From the NCBI RefSeq assembly GCF_011250565.1, contig NZ_JAANMS010000022.1:1-63510 (forward strand): 63,510 bases of DNA, written 5' to 3'. Position 1 is the stretch's first letter, and every line of letters begins with the position of its first letter. The translations under genes and the position numbers were made by a program. The notes below the pieces were generated by a model. That model did no database searches and was not told the origin of the DNA. It saw only the letters and a program-made list of their open reading frames with translations. This document shows, one piece after another, positions 45,352-53,381 of this stretch. The stretch comes from Nocardioides sp. IC4_145. GTDB taxonomy: Bacteria; Actinomycetota; Actinomycetes; Propionibacteriales; Nocardioidaceae.

Positions 45352-46128
45352 TCAGGCGCCGAAGCGGCGCTCGCGCTGGGCGTAGGCGCGGATCGCGCGG
45401 AGGAAGTCCACGCGGCGGAAGTCGGGCCAGTAGGCCTCGCAGAAGTAGAACTCCGACTTCGCGCTCTGCCACAGCAGGAAGCCGCCGAGCCGCTGCTCCC
45501 CCGAGGTGCGGATCACCAGGTCGGGGTCGGGCTGGCCCTTGGTGTAGAGGTGGTCGGCGATGTGCTCGACGTCGATCTGGCCGGCGAGCTCCTCCAGCGT
45601 GGTGCCGCGCTCGGCGTGCTCCTGGAGCAGCGAGCGGACGGCGTCGGCGATCTCGCGGCGACCGCCGTACCCCACGGCCACGTTGACCAGCATCCCCTCG
45701 ACCTCGCGGGTCGACTCCGCGGCGGCCTTGAGCCGCTCGGCGGTGCGCGCGGGCAGGAGGTCGAGCGCGCCGACGGGGTGGAGCCGCCAGCGCTGCTGGG
45801 CGGCCAGGCTGTCGACGGCGTCCTCGATGATCTCCAGGAGCGGGGCGAGCTCGGCGGCGGGGCGGTTCAGGTTGTCGGTCGAGAGCAGCCACAGGGTGAC
45901 GACCTCGATCCCGACCTCGTCGCACCAGCCGAGCAGCGGCTCGATGTTCGCGGCGCCGGCGCGGTGCCCATGGGCGGTGTCGCGGCCGACGGCGCGGGCC
46001 CAGCGACGGTTCCCGTCGAGCATGACGCCGATGTGCTTCGGCAGCTGTCCGGTCGGCAGCCGGCGGAGCATCCGGGCCTCGTAGGCCGGGTAGAGCACCC
46101 GGCGCAACCCACGCTTCCAGTCCGCCAC
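45352..46128 (-). CDS. uppS: Isoprenyl transferase (cis-prenyltransferase, UppS family)
   Basis: 258 residues. Cis-prenyltransferase that extends isoprenyl diphosphates, for example to the undecaprenyl or decaprenyl carrier for cell-wall synthesis. The catalytic Asp is D38 in IGVMLDGNRRWARA. Other blocks are LWLLSTDNLNRP, LVNVAVGYGGR, LVIRTSGEQRLGGFLLWQS and SEFYFCEAYWPDF. The GTG at 46128 gives MADWKRGLRRVLYPAYE, family-like; a longer frame upstream is Arg-rich and not conserved-looking. It is divergent from the TrhA gene. Confidence 0.92.
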   Translation of the reverse strand: MADWKRGLRRVLYPAYEARMLRRLPTGQLPKHIGVMLDGNRRWARAVGRDTAHGHRAGAANIEPLLGWCDEVGIEVVTLWLLSTDNLNRPAAELAPLLEIIEDAVDSLAAQQRWRLHPVGALDLLPARTAERLKAAAESTREVEGMLVNVAVGYGGRREIADAVRSLLQEHAERGTTLEELAGQIDVEHIADHLYTKGQPDPDLVIRTSGEQRLGGFLLWQSAKSEFYFCEAYWPDFRRVDFLRAIRAYAQRERRFGA

Positions 46129-46265
46129 GCAGAGCAGGGTACGCCGCCGGAGCGGCGCCGTGGGCCGCGCGGCGAGCGGTCGCACCGGGTCTTGTGCCGG
46201 GTGACGTGGAGCGTCACACCGCTCGGCCGCGGGGCCCGGCCCGGTGGCCCGGTAACTTTCGTCCC

Positions 46266-47003
46266 ATGAGCCGGAGGGACGACGTGCGTGCAGGGCTGGA
46301 GCACCGCCTGGAGCACCTCGGCGACTCGATCCAGGACACCCTGGCCGAGATCAAGCCCAAGCTCCGCGGGTGGCTGCACCTGGCGACCGCCCCGCTGACC
46401 CTGGCCGCCGGCATCGTGCTGGTCGCGCTCTCCCCGGACACCACGACGCGGGTCGGGTCGGCGGTCTTCGTGGGCACCGCCCTGCTGCTCTTCACGGTCT
46501 CGGCGATCTACCACACCGGCACCTGGTCACCGCCGGTCTGGGCGTTCCTGCGCCGCTTCGACCACGCGAACATCTTCCTGCTCATCGCGGGCTCCTACAC
46601 GCCGTTCGCGCTCATGCTGCTCGAGGGCACCCAGCGCACCGCGCTGCTCACCGCGGTGTGGACGGGGGCGGTCCTCGGCGTGGGCTTCCGCGTCTTCTGG
46701 ACCGACGCGCCCCGCTGGCTCTACGTGCCGATCTACGTCGCGCTCGGCTGGGCCGCCGTCTTCTTCATCCCCGACCTCCTCGAGGGCGCCCTCGAGCTCG
46801 GGATGGGCATCGGGGTCGCGACCTTCGTGATGATCGTGGCCGGGGGGATGCTCTACACGCTCGGCGGCGTGGTCTACGGCTTCAAGCGGCCGAACCCGTG
46901 GCCCCGGTGGTTCGGCTTCCACGAGGTCTTCCACACCTTCACGATCCTGGCGTTCGCCGCGCACTACGTCGGCGTCTCGCTGGCGACGTACTCCCTGCGC
47001 TGA
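46266..47003 (+). CDS. Hemolysin III / TrhA family membrane protein
   Basis: 245 residues with seven hydrophobic helices. Family-specific polar residues are visible: HLATAPLTLAAG, SAIYHTGTW, FDHANIFLLIAGSYTPF and, at the end, GFHEVFHTFTILAFAAHYVG, which together suggest a metal-binding PAQR-type site. TrhA proteins affect membrane energetics and fluidity in Bacillus; the hemolysin name is historical. It starts with ATG 46266. A GC-rich palindrome follows the stop. Confidence 0.9.
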   Translation: MSRRDDVRAGLEHRLEHLGDSIQDTLAEIKPKLRGWLHLATAPLTLAAGIVLVALSPDTTTRVGSAVFVGTALLLFTVSAIYHTGTWSPPVWAFLRRFDHANIFLLIAGSYTPFALMLLEGTQRTALLTAVWTGAVLGVGFRVFWTDAPRWLYVPIYVALGWAAVFFIPDLLEGALELGMGIGVATFVMIVAGGMLYTLGGVVYGFKRPNPWPRWFGFHEVFHTFTILAFAAHYVGVSLATYSLR

Positions 47004-47019
47004 GCCGGGCCGGCCCGGC
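47004..47019. terminator. Palindrome between convergent TrhA and LacI genes
   Basis: GCCGGGCCGGCCCGGC is a perfect 16-bp palindrome directly after the TrhA stop and 8 bp before the end of the LacI-family gene. It could fold in both transcripts and serve as a shared terminator, but it has no unpaired loop in the centre. Confidence 0.4.
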
Positions 47020-47026
47020 CAGGACC

Positions 47027-48034
47027 TCAGGCGGGCGGGGCGGTCGTCGAGCGCAGCACCAGCTCGGTCGGCAGCACCACCCGTTCCGGCACGAGCTCGT
47101 CGGTCTCGCCGAGCAGCGCCAGCACCTGGCGGGCGGACGTACGGCCCTGCTCGTCGACCCGCTGGCGGACGGTGGAGAGGTCGAAGAACAGCGCCGTCTC
47201 GTGGTCGTCGACGCCGATCACCGACAGGTCGCCGGGCACCGAGCGGCCGGCCTCGCGTGCGGCGCGCAGCACGCCGATCGCCATCTCGTCGGACGCCGCG
47301 AACACCGCTGTCGGCCCCTCGGGGAGGTCGAGCAGCCGACGGCCCGCGGCGAGCCCGCCAGCCATGGTGAAGCGCCCCTCCACCTCGTACGCCGGGTCCG
47401 GCTCGACCCCCGCGTCGAGCAGCGCCGCGCGGTAGCCGTCGCGGCGGGCCGTCGGCACGACGACGTCGACCGGGCTGTCGTCGAGCCCGCCGACGTACGC
47501 GATCCGGCGGTGGCCGAGCGCGAGCAGGTGCTCGACCGCCGAGCGGGCCGCGGCGTGGTCGTCGATCTGCACGCTGGGCCAGCCGTCGACGGACGCGCCC
47601 ACCAGGCCCACCGGGCGGCCGCCGCTGCGCAGCTGTCGGACCTCCTCGGCGGTCGGGGCGAGCCCCAGCACGAGGACCGCGTCGGCGCGCTTGGTGAGCA
47701 GGCCGGTGCCGAAGAGCCGCTGCCGGGCGGCCGGGTCGCCGGCGAGGTTGTAGAGCAGCAGGTCGTAGCCGCGCTCGCGGAGCACCTGCTCGGCGCCGTG
47801 GACGACGGTGGCGAAGAACCACCGGGTCACGAACGGCACCACCACCGCGACGGTGCGGGTCCGGCCGGTCGCGAGCCCGCTCGCGCTGGCGCTCGGCACG
47901 TAGCCCAGCCGCACCGCCGCCTCGACCACGCGCTGCCGGGTCTGCTCGGAGACGCGCGGGAGGCCCCGCAGGGCGCGGGAGACCGTGGCGGTCGACACCC
48001 CGACCTCGCGGGCGAGGTCGTCGATGCTGGTCAT
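47027..48034 (-). CDS. LacI family transcriptional regulator
   Basis: 335 residues. N-terminal LacI helix-turn-helix (SIDDLAREVGVSTATVSRALRG) and hinge region LGYVPSASASGLATGRT. The periplasmic-binding-like effector domain ends with the usual LVLRSTT tail. It is the last gene of the minus-strand importer operon, 22 bp after the second permease, so it probably represses that operon and is relieved by the transported sugar. Two matching palindromes lie upstream of the operon. Confidence 0.92.
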   Translation of the reverse strand: MTSIDDLAREVGVSTATVSRALRGLPRVSEQTRQRVVEAAVRLGYVPSASASGLATGRTRTVAVVVPFVTRWFFATVVHGAEQVLRERGYDLLLYNLAGDPAARQRLFGTGLLTKRADAVLVLGLAPTAEEVRQLRSGGRPVGLVGASVDGWPSVQIDDHAAARSAVEHLLALGHRRIAYVGGLDDSPVDVVVPTARRDGYRAALLDAGVEPDPAYEVEGRFTMAGGLAAGRRLLDLPEGPTAVFAASDEMAIGVLRAAREAGRSVPGDLSVIGVDDHETALFFDLSTVRQRVDEQGRTSARQVLALLGETDELVPERVVLPTELVLRSTTAPPA

Positions 48035-48056
48035 CGGGCCCCCACCCGCAGGTCGG

Positions 48057-48992
48057 TCACCCCTTGACGCTTCCGGCGAGCAGGCCGCGCACGAAGTAGC
48101 GCTGCAGCGCGAGGAACACGATCAGCGGCACGACCAGCGAGACGAACGCACCGGCGGACAGCAGGTACCAGTCCTGGCCGCGCGTGCCGGAGAGCTCGGC
48201 GAGGCGAGCGGTCAGCGGCGCGTTCTCCGAGCTGCCGAAGACGAGCGCGACGAGCAGGTCGTTCCACACCCACAGGAACTGGAAGATGCCGAACGCCGCG
48301 ATCGCCGGCGCCATCAGGGGCAGCATGATCTTGGTGAAGATCTGGACGTGGCCGGCACCGTCGACCCGGGCGGACTCGATGAGCTCGCCGGGGATCTGGC
48401 TCATGAAGTTGTGCAGCAGGTAGATCGCCAGCGGCAGCGCGAAGATCGCGTGCGAGAGCCAGATCGTGTAGAAGCCGCCGCCGGGGGCGTCGGAGCCGGC
48501 GAGCGGCATCAGGTCGAAGGGCGGCTGCACGTAGAGCTTGAGCAGCGGGATCATCGTGACCTGGATCGGGACGATCTGGAGGGCGAAGATCGCCACGAAC
48601 AGGAAGTCGCGGCCGGGGAACTTCATCCACGCGAAGGCGTAGGCCGCCATCGTCGCGATGCTGATCGGGATCAGCACCGACGGGATCGTGATGACGATCG
48701 AGTTGATGAAGTACGTCGCCAGGTTGGTCGTCGACCCGTTGAGGACCTCGTCGTAGTTGTCGAGGGTGAAGCTCGGGTTCGTGAAGAAGGTCCACCAGCC
48801 GCTGCGTGTGATGTCGCCCTGCGGGCGGAACGACGTGATCAGCAGGCCGAACGTCGGGATCGTCCACAGCACCGCGATGACGACCGCGGCCAGGGACGCC
48901 CACGGCGAGCTGAGGCCCCGCTTGGCGGTGGCGGCGACCGACTCCTGGGCGACGATCGCCTCGACGCCCTTCTCCTCCGGGATGACGGTCAT
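48057..48992 (-). CDS. Carbohydrate ABC transporter permease (AglG-like)
   Basis: 311 residues with a longer cytoplasmic N-terminus than most and six hydrophobic helices. The EAA loop is PGELIESARVDGAGHVQIFTKI. The segment LSGTRGQDWYLLSAGAF and the end ALQRYFVRGLLAGSVKG resemble alpha-glucoside permease AglG. It overlaps the other permease by 4 bases (ATGA). Substrate class is inferred. Confidence 0.87.
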   Translation of the reverse strand: MTVIPEEKGVEAIVAQESVAATAKRGLSSPWASLAAVVIAVLWTIPTFGLLITSFRPQGDITRSGWWTFFTNPSFTLDNYDEVLNGSTTNLATYFINSIVITIPSVLIPISIATMAAYAFAWMKFPGRDFLFVAIFALQIVPIQVTMIPLLKLYVQPPFDLMPLAGSDAPGGGFYTIWLSHAIFALPLAIYLLHNFMSQIPGELIESARVDGAGHVQIFTKIMLPLMAPAIAAFGIFQFLWVWNDLLVALVFGSSENAPLTARLAELSGTRGQDWYLLSAGAFVSLVVPLIVFLALQRYFVRGLLAGSVKG

Positions 48993-49951
48993 CGTGCCTC
49001 CAGCTTGCGCATCTGACGGACGTTGTAGATCACGATCGGCATGACGAGGACGAAGATCAGCACCGCGATCGCGGTGGCCATGCCCTGGTCGTAGGAGCGG
49101 AAGTACTCCACGTAGAACTGGTAGGCCAGCACGCTGGTGTCGAAGTTGCCGCCCGTGGTCGTGCGGACGATGTCGAAGGCCTTGAGCGTGGTGATGCTGA
49201 TGGTGGTCAGCACGACGATGAGCGAGGGCCGGATGCTCGGGATCGTGATGTGGCGGAACATCTTCAGCCCGCCGACGCCGTCGAGGCGCGCGGCCTCGAT
49301 GATGTCCTCGGGGATCGCCTTGATGGAGGCCGAGAGGATGGTCATCGCGAAGCCGGCCTGGACCCAGATCAGGATGATGATGAGGAAGACGGTGTTCCAG
49401 GGCTCGGTGAGCAGGAACCGGTAGGAGTCGATCCCGACCAGGTTGAGCAGCTCGTTGGCCAGGCCGATCTGCTGCTTGCTGCTGTCGCGGTAGTCGTAGA
49501 CGAACTTCCAGATGATCGAGGCGCCCACGAGCGAGATCGCCATCGGCAGGAAGATCAGCGCCTTGGCGACCTTCTCGAACCGTGACCGGTCGACCAGCAC
49601 GGCGTACACCAGCCCGACGAGGGTGGAGACGAGGGGCACGAGGATGACCCAGGCGGCGGTGTTGAGCAGCACGCGCACCTGGTCGGCGTCGGTGAAGATC
49701 GTCTGGTAGTTCTCGAGGCCGACGAACTCGCTGCCGGTGTTGTCCCGGAAGGACTGGTAGATGCTCGTCAGGGCCGGGTAGAGCAGGCCGAGGGCGATGA
49801 GCAGGATCGCCGGGAGCACGAACGCGGCGGACTGCACCATCTCGCCGCGGCGCGACCGGAGGCGCTGGGTCAGCAGGAGGATCAGCGCGACGACGGCGAA
49901 GAACACCGCGACCGCGATCACCATCTGGGTGAACTTCTCACCGGTGGACAT
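48989..49951 (-). CDS. Sugar ABC transporter permease (AglF-like)
   Basis: 320 residues. An extra N-terminal helix (about 10-27) precedes the six-helix permease core. The EAA loop is PEDIIEAARLDGVGGLKMFRHI. This N-terminal extra helix followed by RSRRGEMVQSAAFVLPA fits AglF-type permeases. It lies 137 bp downstream of the lipoprotein gene, across a strong intercistronic hairpin. Confidence 0.87.
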   Translation of the reverse strand: MSTGEKFTQMVIAVAVFFAVVALILLLTQRLRSRRGEMVQSAAFVLPAILLIALGLLYPALTSIYQSFRDNTGSEFVGLENYQTIFTDADQVRVLLNTAAWVILVPLVSTLVGLVYAVLVDRSRFEKVAKALIFLPMAISLVGASIIWKFVYDYRDSSKQQIGLANELLNLVGIDSYRFLLTEPWNTVFLIIILIWVQAGFAMTILSASIKAIPEDIIEAARLDGVGGLKMFRHITIPSIRPSLIVVLTTISITTLKAFDIVRTTTGGNFDTSVLAYQFYVEYFRSYDQGMATAIAVLIFVLVMPIVIYNVRQMRKLEAR

Positions 49952-50036
49952 GGGGCACTCCGGAGGGCTGGGGCCGGGCCCGAGGGCTCACCGGCCGGAC
50001 GTACGACGGGGCGGGACGCAGCTGGTGGGACAGGCC

Positions 50037-50068
50037 CCTCCCGGCCGGCCGAGCGGCCGACCGGGAGG
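50037..50068 (-). promoter_or_regulatory. Intercistronic stem-loop between the binding-protein and permease genes
   Basis: CCTCCCGG (50037-50044) pairs with CCGGGAGG (50061-50068), and inside it GGCCG-AG-CGGCC forms a second stem. The position, right after a solute-binding protein gene, is typical for 3' protection or attenuation that makes binding protein in excess over permease. Confidence 0.6.
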
Positions 50069-50088
50069 AGTCGTGTCACCTGCTGGGA

Positions 50089-51471
50089 TCAGTCCTCCCA
50101 GGACTCCTCGATCTTTGTGAGGGAGTCCTCGGTGCTCTGGTCCTGCGCGATCCAGGCGGTCATCTCGGTCCAGAAGGAGCCGGCGCCGACGGCACCGGGC
50201 ATCTGGTCGGAGCCGTCGAAGCGGAAGACCGCTTCAGGGTCCTGGAAGATCTCCGCCGACAGCTGGTCGATCGGGCTGGACAGGTTGGAGATCTCCAGAC
50301 CGGTGTTGGCGCTCACCCAGCCGCCGCCCGGGGTGGCCTTGGCCTTCTCGTTGGCCCAGGTGTCGCTGGACAGGAAGGTCTGGAAGGCCTGGACCTCCGG
50401 CGCGTCGGAGAACGCGGCGACGAACTCGCCACCACCGAGGACCGGGCTGCCGAACTCGTCACCGATCGGCGGGAGGTAGAAGGCGAACGCGTCGCCGTTC
50501 TCCGACACGTCGGTCCCCTCGGGCCAGTTGGCTGCGTAGAAGCTCGCCATACGGTGCAGCGCGCACTCGCCGTCGAGGATCGGCAGGCCGCCCTCCTGGA
50601 AGGGGGTGGTCGCGATCGACTTCACGTCGCCGATGCCGCCGTTGACGTAGTCCTCGTTCTTGAGGATCTCGCCGACGGTGTCGAGGCCCTCGACGACGGC
50701 GTCGTCGTTGAACGGGATCTCGTGGTTGACCCACTGGTCATAGACGTCCGGGCCGCCGGTGCGGAGCAGGACGTCCTCGAGCCAGTCGGTGGCCGGCCAG
50801 CCGGTGGCCTCGCCGGACTCGATGCCGGCACACCAGGGCTTGATGTCGCCGGCCTTCGCGATCTCGTCGGTCAGCGCCATCATGTCGTCCCAGGTCTCCG
50901 GGATCTCCCAGCCGTTGTCGGCGAACATCTTCGGGGAGTACCAGACGAAGGACTTCACGTTCGCGCCGAGCGGGGCGGCGTAGAACGTGTCGTCGACGCT
51001 GCCGTAGCCCTTCCAGTCCTCGCCGAAGAACTCGTCGACGTTCGCCGCGACACCCTCGGGCGCCTCGACGACCTTGCCGGTGCCGACCAGGGTCTTGAGC
51101 AGGCCCGGCTGCGGGATGTAGGCGATGTCCGGCGGGTTGCCGGCCTGGACGCGCACTTGCAGCTGCGCCTCGAACTCCTTGGAGCCCTCGTACTTGACGT
51201 CGGCCCCGGTGCAGTCCTCGAAGACCTTCCAGGAGTCGATGTGGGGCTGGTCCTCGGGGGCCACGATCGAGGTGTAGACCGTGACGTCGCGACCGGTGAG
51301 GTCGCCCCACTCGGTCATGCCCTCGCACTCGGCCTTGCCGTCGCCGGGGGCGGTGCCGCCGGCGCTGCCGCCGCCGTCGTTCTCGCTGTCGTCGGCGCAG
51401 CCCGCGAGCGCCGCGCTGGCGGCCAGCAGGACGGCCGCGCCTGCGAGGCCGGATCTCTTCAACGAACGCAT
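50089..51471 (-). CDS. Sugar-binding lipoprotein of ABC importer (AglE-like)
   Basis: 460 residues. Signal peptide with lipobox ALAGC (C25), Gly/Ser-rich linker, then a family 1 solute-binding fold. WSPK-type and APLGANVKSFVWYSPKMF segments, FFGEDWKGYGSVD and GGWVSANTGL resemble alpha-glucoside binding protein AglE. It starts with ATG 51471, with AGGGAGA about 6 bases upstream. First gene of a lipoprotein-permease-permease-LacI operon that lacks an ATPase. Alpha-glucoside specificity is inference. Confidence 0.87.
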   Translation of the reverse strand: MRSLKRSGLAGAAVLLAASAALAGCADDSENDGGGSAGGTAPGDGKAECEGMTEWGDLTGRDVTVYTSIVAPEDQPHIDSWKVFEDCTGADVKYEGSKEFEAQLQVRVQAGNPPDIAYIPQPGLLKTLVGTGKVVEAPEGVAANVDEFFGEDWKGYGSVDDTFYAAPLGANVKSFVWYSPKMFADNGWEIPETWDDMMALTDEIAKAGDIKPWCAGIESGEATGWPATDWLEDVLLRTGGPDVYDQWVNHEIPFNDDAVVEGLDTVGEILKNEDYVNGGIGDVKSIATTPFQEGGLPILDGECALHRMASFYAANWPEGTDVSENGDAFAFYLPPIGDEFGSPVLGGGEFVAAFSDAPEVQAFQTFLSSDTWANEKAKATPGGGWVSANTGLEISNLSSPIDQLSAEIFQDPEAVFRFDGSDQMPGAVGAGSFWTEMTAWIAQDQSTEDSLTKIEESWED

Positions 51472-51540
51472 GCGTTCTCCCTATCTAGTCCCGTGGTCGG
51501 TCACCTGCGTCGGACTCGCGGCGACCGTGCCGGACCCCGA

Positions 51541-51554
51541 TGCAAGCGCTTGCG
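51541..51554. promoter_or_regulatory. LacI-type operator 1
   Basis: GCAAGCGCTTGC (51542-51553) is a perfect palindrome with the central CG that LacI/GalR proteins recognise. It lies about 70 bp upstream of the lipoprotein start. Confidence 0.7.
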
Positions 51555-51630
51555 CACCCGGTGGTCAAGGTCACCGACGGGGCGTCGCGTCACGATTCTG
51601 TAACGCGAGCGTCATTCCGCGGAGCCTCCC

Positions 51631-51646
51631 GTGGAAACGCTTCCAC
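51631..51646. promoter_or_regulatory. LacI-type operator 2
   Basis: GTGGAAACGCTTCCAC is a palindrome with one mismatched pair and a central CG. Its centre is 91 bp from operator 1. It lies between the importer operon and the divergent thioredoxin gene, so it might allow looping or affect both. Confidence 0.65.
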
Positions 51647-51723
51647 AGGTCTGGACCAGTGGGTCTCGTCCTGCGGTCGCACGCGGGCTCGTCCGCCCTC
51701 CGCCCGCGACGTACCGTGGGGTC

Positions 51724-52101
51724 ATGGCGACCATCGAGCTGACCGGCGCGAACTTCGAGCAGCACGTCGCGGGCAGCGACATCCTGCTCGTGGACTTCTG
51801 GGCGAGCTGGTGCGGCCCGTGCCGGCAGTTCGCGCCCACCTACGAGGCGGCGTCCGAGCAGCACACCGACATCACGTTCGGCTCGGTCGACACCGAGGCG
51901 CAGCAGGAGCTCGCCGCGGCCGCGCGGATCACCTCGATCCCGACGCTGATGGCCTTCCGCGAGGGGATCCTCGTCTACGCCCAGCCCGGGGCCCTCCCGC
52001 CGCAGGGCCTCGAGCAGCTCATCGGCGCGGTGCGCGGCCTGGACATGGCGGACGTACGCCGCCAGGCGGCCGCTGCGGACCAGGGCGGCGCGTCCGCCTG
52101 A
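51724..52101 (+). CDS. Thioredoxin family protein
   Basis: 125 residues with the redox motif WCGPC (C30, C33) in FWASWCGPCRQFAPTYE, and the cis-Pro in SIPTLMAF. There is no signal peptide, so it works in the cytoplasm. A short Ala-rich tail follows the fold. It is divergent from the importer operon and shares its upstream region with a LacI-type operator, possibly by chance. Confidence 0.9.
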   Translation: MATIELTGANFEQHVAGSDILLVDFWASWCGPCRQFAPTYEAASEQHTDITFGSVDTEAQQELAAAARITSIPTLMAFREGILVYAQPGALPPQGLEQLIGAVRGLDMADVRRQAAAADQGGASA

Positions 52102-52164
52102 CGGCCGCCCCGGCCCGCTCGTCCCGGGCCCGGCAGGCGCAGCAGGCCCAGGAGGCCTGACGGG

Positions 52165-52656
52165 TCAGCGCGCGCCGAACACCTGCGCGACGTACCACCG
52201 GCCGCCGGTGCCCTTGCGGGCGGCGAGGCCCATGGAGCGGAAGTCGGGCTCCAGGATGTTCTGTCGGTGGCCGGCCGACCGCATCCAGCCGCGGTCCACG
52301 GTCGCCTTGCCGCTCCGGTAGCCCTGCGCGACGTTCTCCCCCACGACCCGCATGTCGCAGTCGCGCAGGACCCGCTGGAGGTCCTGGTGCCACATCCGGC
52401 CCGCGCGGGCCATCCGCTCGGCCTGCTGGACGGCCTTGCGCTGCAAGCAGCCGTTCTTGCCCACGCGCGTCCGGCCGTGGTCGACCCGTTGGGCGTTGGT
52501 CGCGGCCCGGGCGTCGGCAGCGTAGCCGCCCGCGCCGGCCGCGGTCGCGGCCTCGGCGGGCGTGGCCGGCGCGGCCACGGTCAGGGCGACCCCCAACGCG
52601 GTGGCGGCGGCGCCGAGCGCCAGCGGCTGGTCTTGCTGCTGTGTCGTGTCCTCCAC
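52165..52656 (-). CDS. Secreted CAP-domain protein
   Basis: 163 residues. A hydrophobic Ala-rich signal-like segment is at about 12-40, then a CAP/SCP domain with TNAQRVDHGR, RAGRMWHQDL, VVGENVAQGY and SAGHRQNILEPDFRSMGLA. The His and Glu residues correspond to the CAP cavity. Two Cys (NGCLQRK, LRDCDMR) could form a disulfide. CAP proteins are extracellular with diverse, mostly unknown roles. The start is GTG with GAGGTGA upstream. Confidence 0.85.
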   Translation of the reverse strand: MEDTTQQQDQPLALGAAATALGVALTVAAPATPAEAATAAGAGGYAADARAATNAQRVDHGRTRVGKNGCLQRKAVQQAERMARAGRMWHQDLQRVLRDCDMRVVGENVAQGYRSGKATVDRGWMRSAGHRQNILEPDFRSMGLAARKGTGGRWYVAQVFGAR

Positions 52657-52757
52657 GAGACGTCACCTCGTTCCTGCGGTCGTCGACCGCTTCGGCGATG
52701 GTTCGCGGGCCCGGTACCCGGGTCGCCGCCGGCGGAGTCCGGTGCTTGACTCGGGGC

Positions 52758-53381
52758 GTGGACGCGCACGCCTGGGACGAGCGGTACGCCGCCAGCGAGC
52801 TGGTCTGGTCGCCCGGACCCAACGCGCTCGTGGCCGCCGAGTGCGCCGACCTGCCGCCGGGCCGGGCCCTCGACCTGGCCGCCGGGGAGGGCCGGCACGC
52901 GCTCTGGCTGGCCGCCCGGGGGTGGCGGGTGACCGCGGTCGACTTCTCGACCGTCGGGCTGGCGAAGGGCCGCCGCGTGGCGGAGGCGACCCCGCTCACC
53001 GGCCCGGTCGAGTGGGTGCCGGCCGACGCCACCACCTGGCACCCGCCGGCGGGCACGGCGTACGACCTGGTGCTGCTCGCCTACCTGCAGCTGCCGCCCG
53101 CGCAGCGCCGGGCGGCGGTCCGGGCCGCGCACGGGGCACTCGCGCCCGGCGGGACGCTGCTGCTGGTCGCCCACGACCGGACCAACCTCACCGAGGGCAC
53201 CGGCGGTCCGCAGGACCCGGAGGTGCTGATGACCGCCGAGGACGTGCTCGCGGACCTGGCCGACCTGCCGCACGAGGTCGTGCGCGCGGGCCGGGTCGCG
53301 CGGGAGGTCGAGCCCGGGCACGGCGACGCCCCCGGGCGCACCGCCTGGGACTGCGTCGTGCGGATCAGCCGCCCGGCGTGA
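52758..53381 (+). CDS. Class I SAM-dependent methyltransferase
   Basis: 207 residues. Motif I ALDLAAGEGRHALWLA, acidic motif II in VTAVDFSTVGLAKGR, motif III WVPADATTW and LAPGGTLLLVAHD. Similar to small TehB-like or UbiE-like methyltransferases of unknown substrate. The GTG at 52758 gives MDAHAWDERYAASELVW, a common N-terminus of the group. It converges with the first EEP gene, overlapping by 17 bp. Confidence 0.82.
   Translation: MDAHAWDERYAASELVWSPGPNALVAAECADLPPGRALDLAAGEGRHALWLAARGWRVTAVDFSTVGLAKGRRVAEATPLTGPVEWVPADATTWHPPAGTAYDLVLLAYLQLPPAQRRAAVRAAHGALAPGGTLLLVAHDRTNLTEGTGGPQDPEVLMTAEDVLADLADLPHEVVRAGRVAREVEPGHGDAPGRTAWDCVVRISRPA

Noticed and set aside
51464..51477. Palindrome GAACGCATGCGTTC at the lipoprotein start as a third operator
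   Set aside because: It spans the start codon and lacks the central CG seen in the two other palindromes; probably coincidental.
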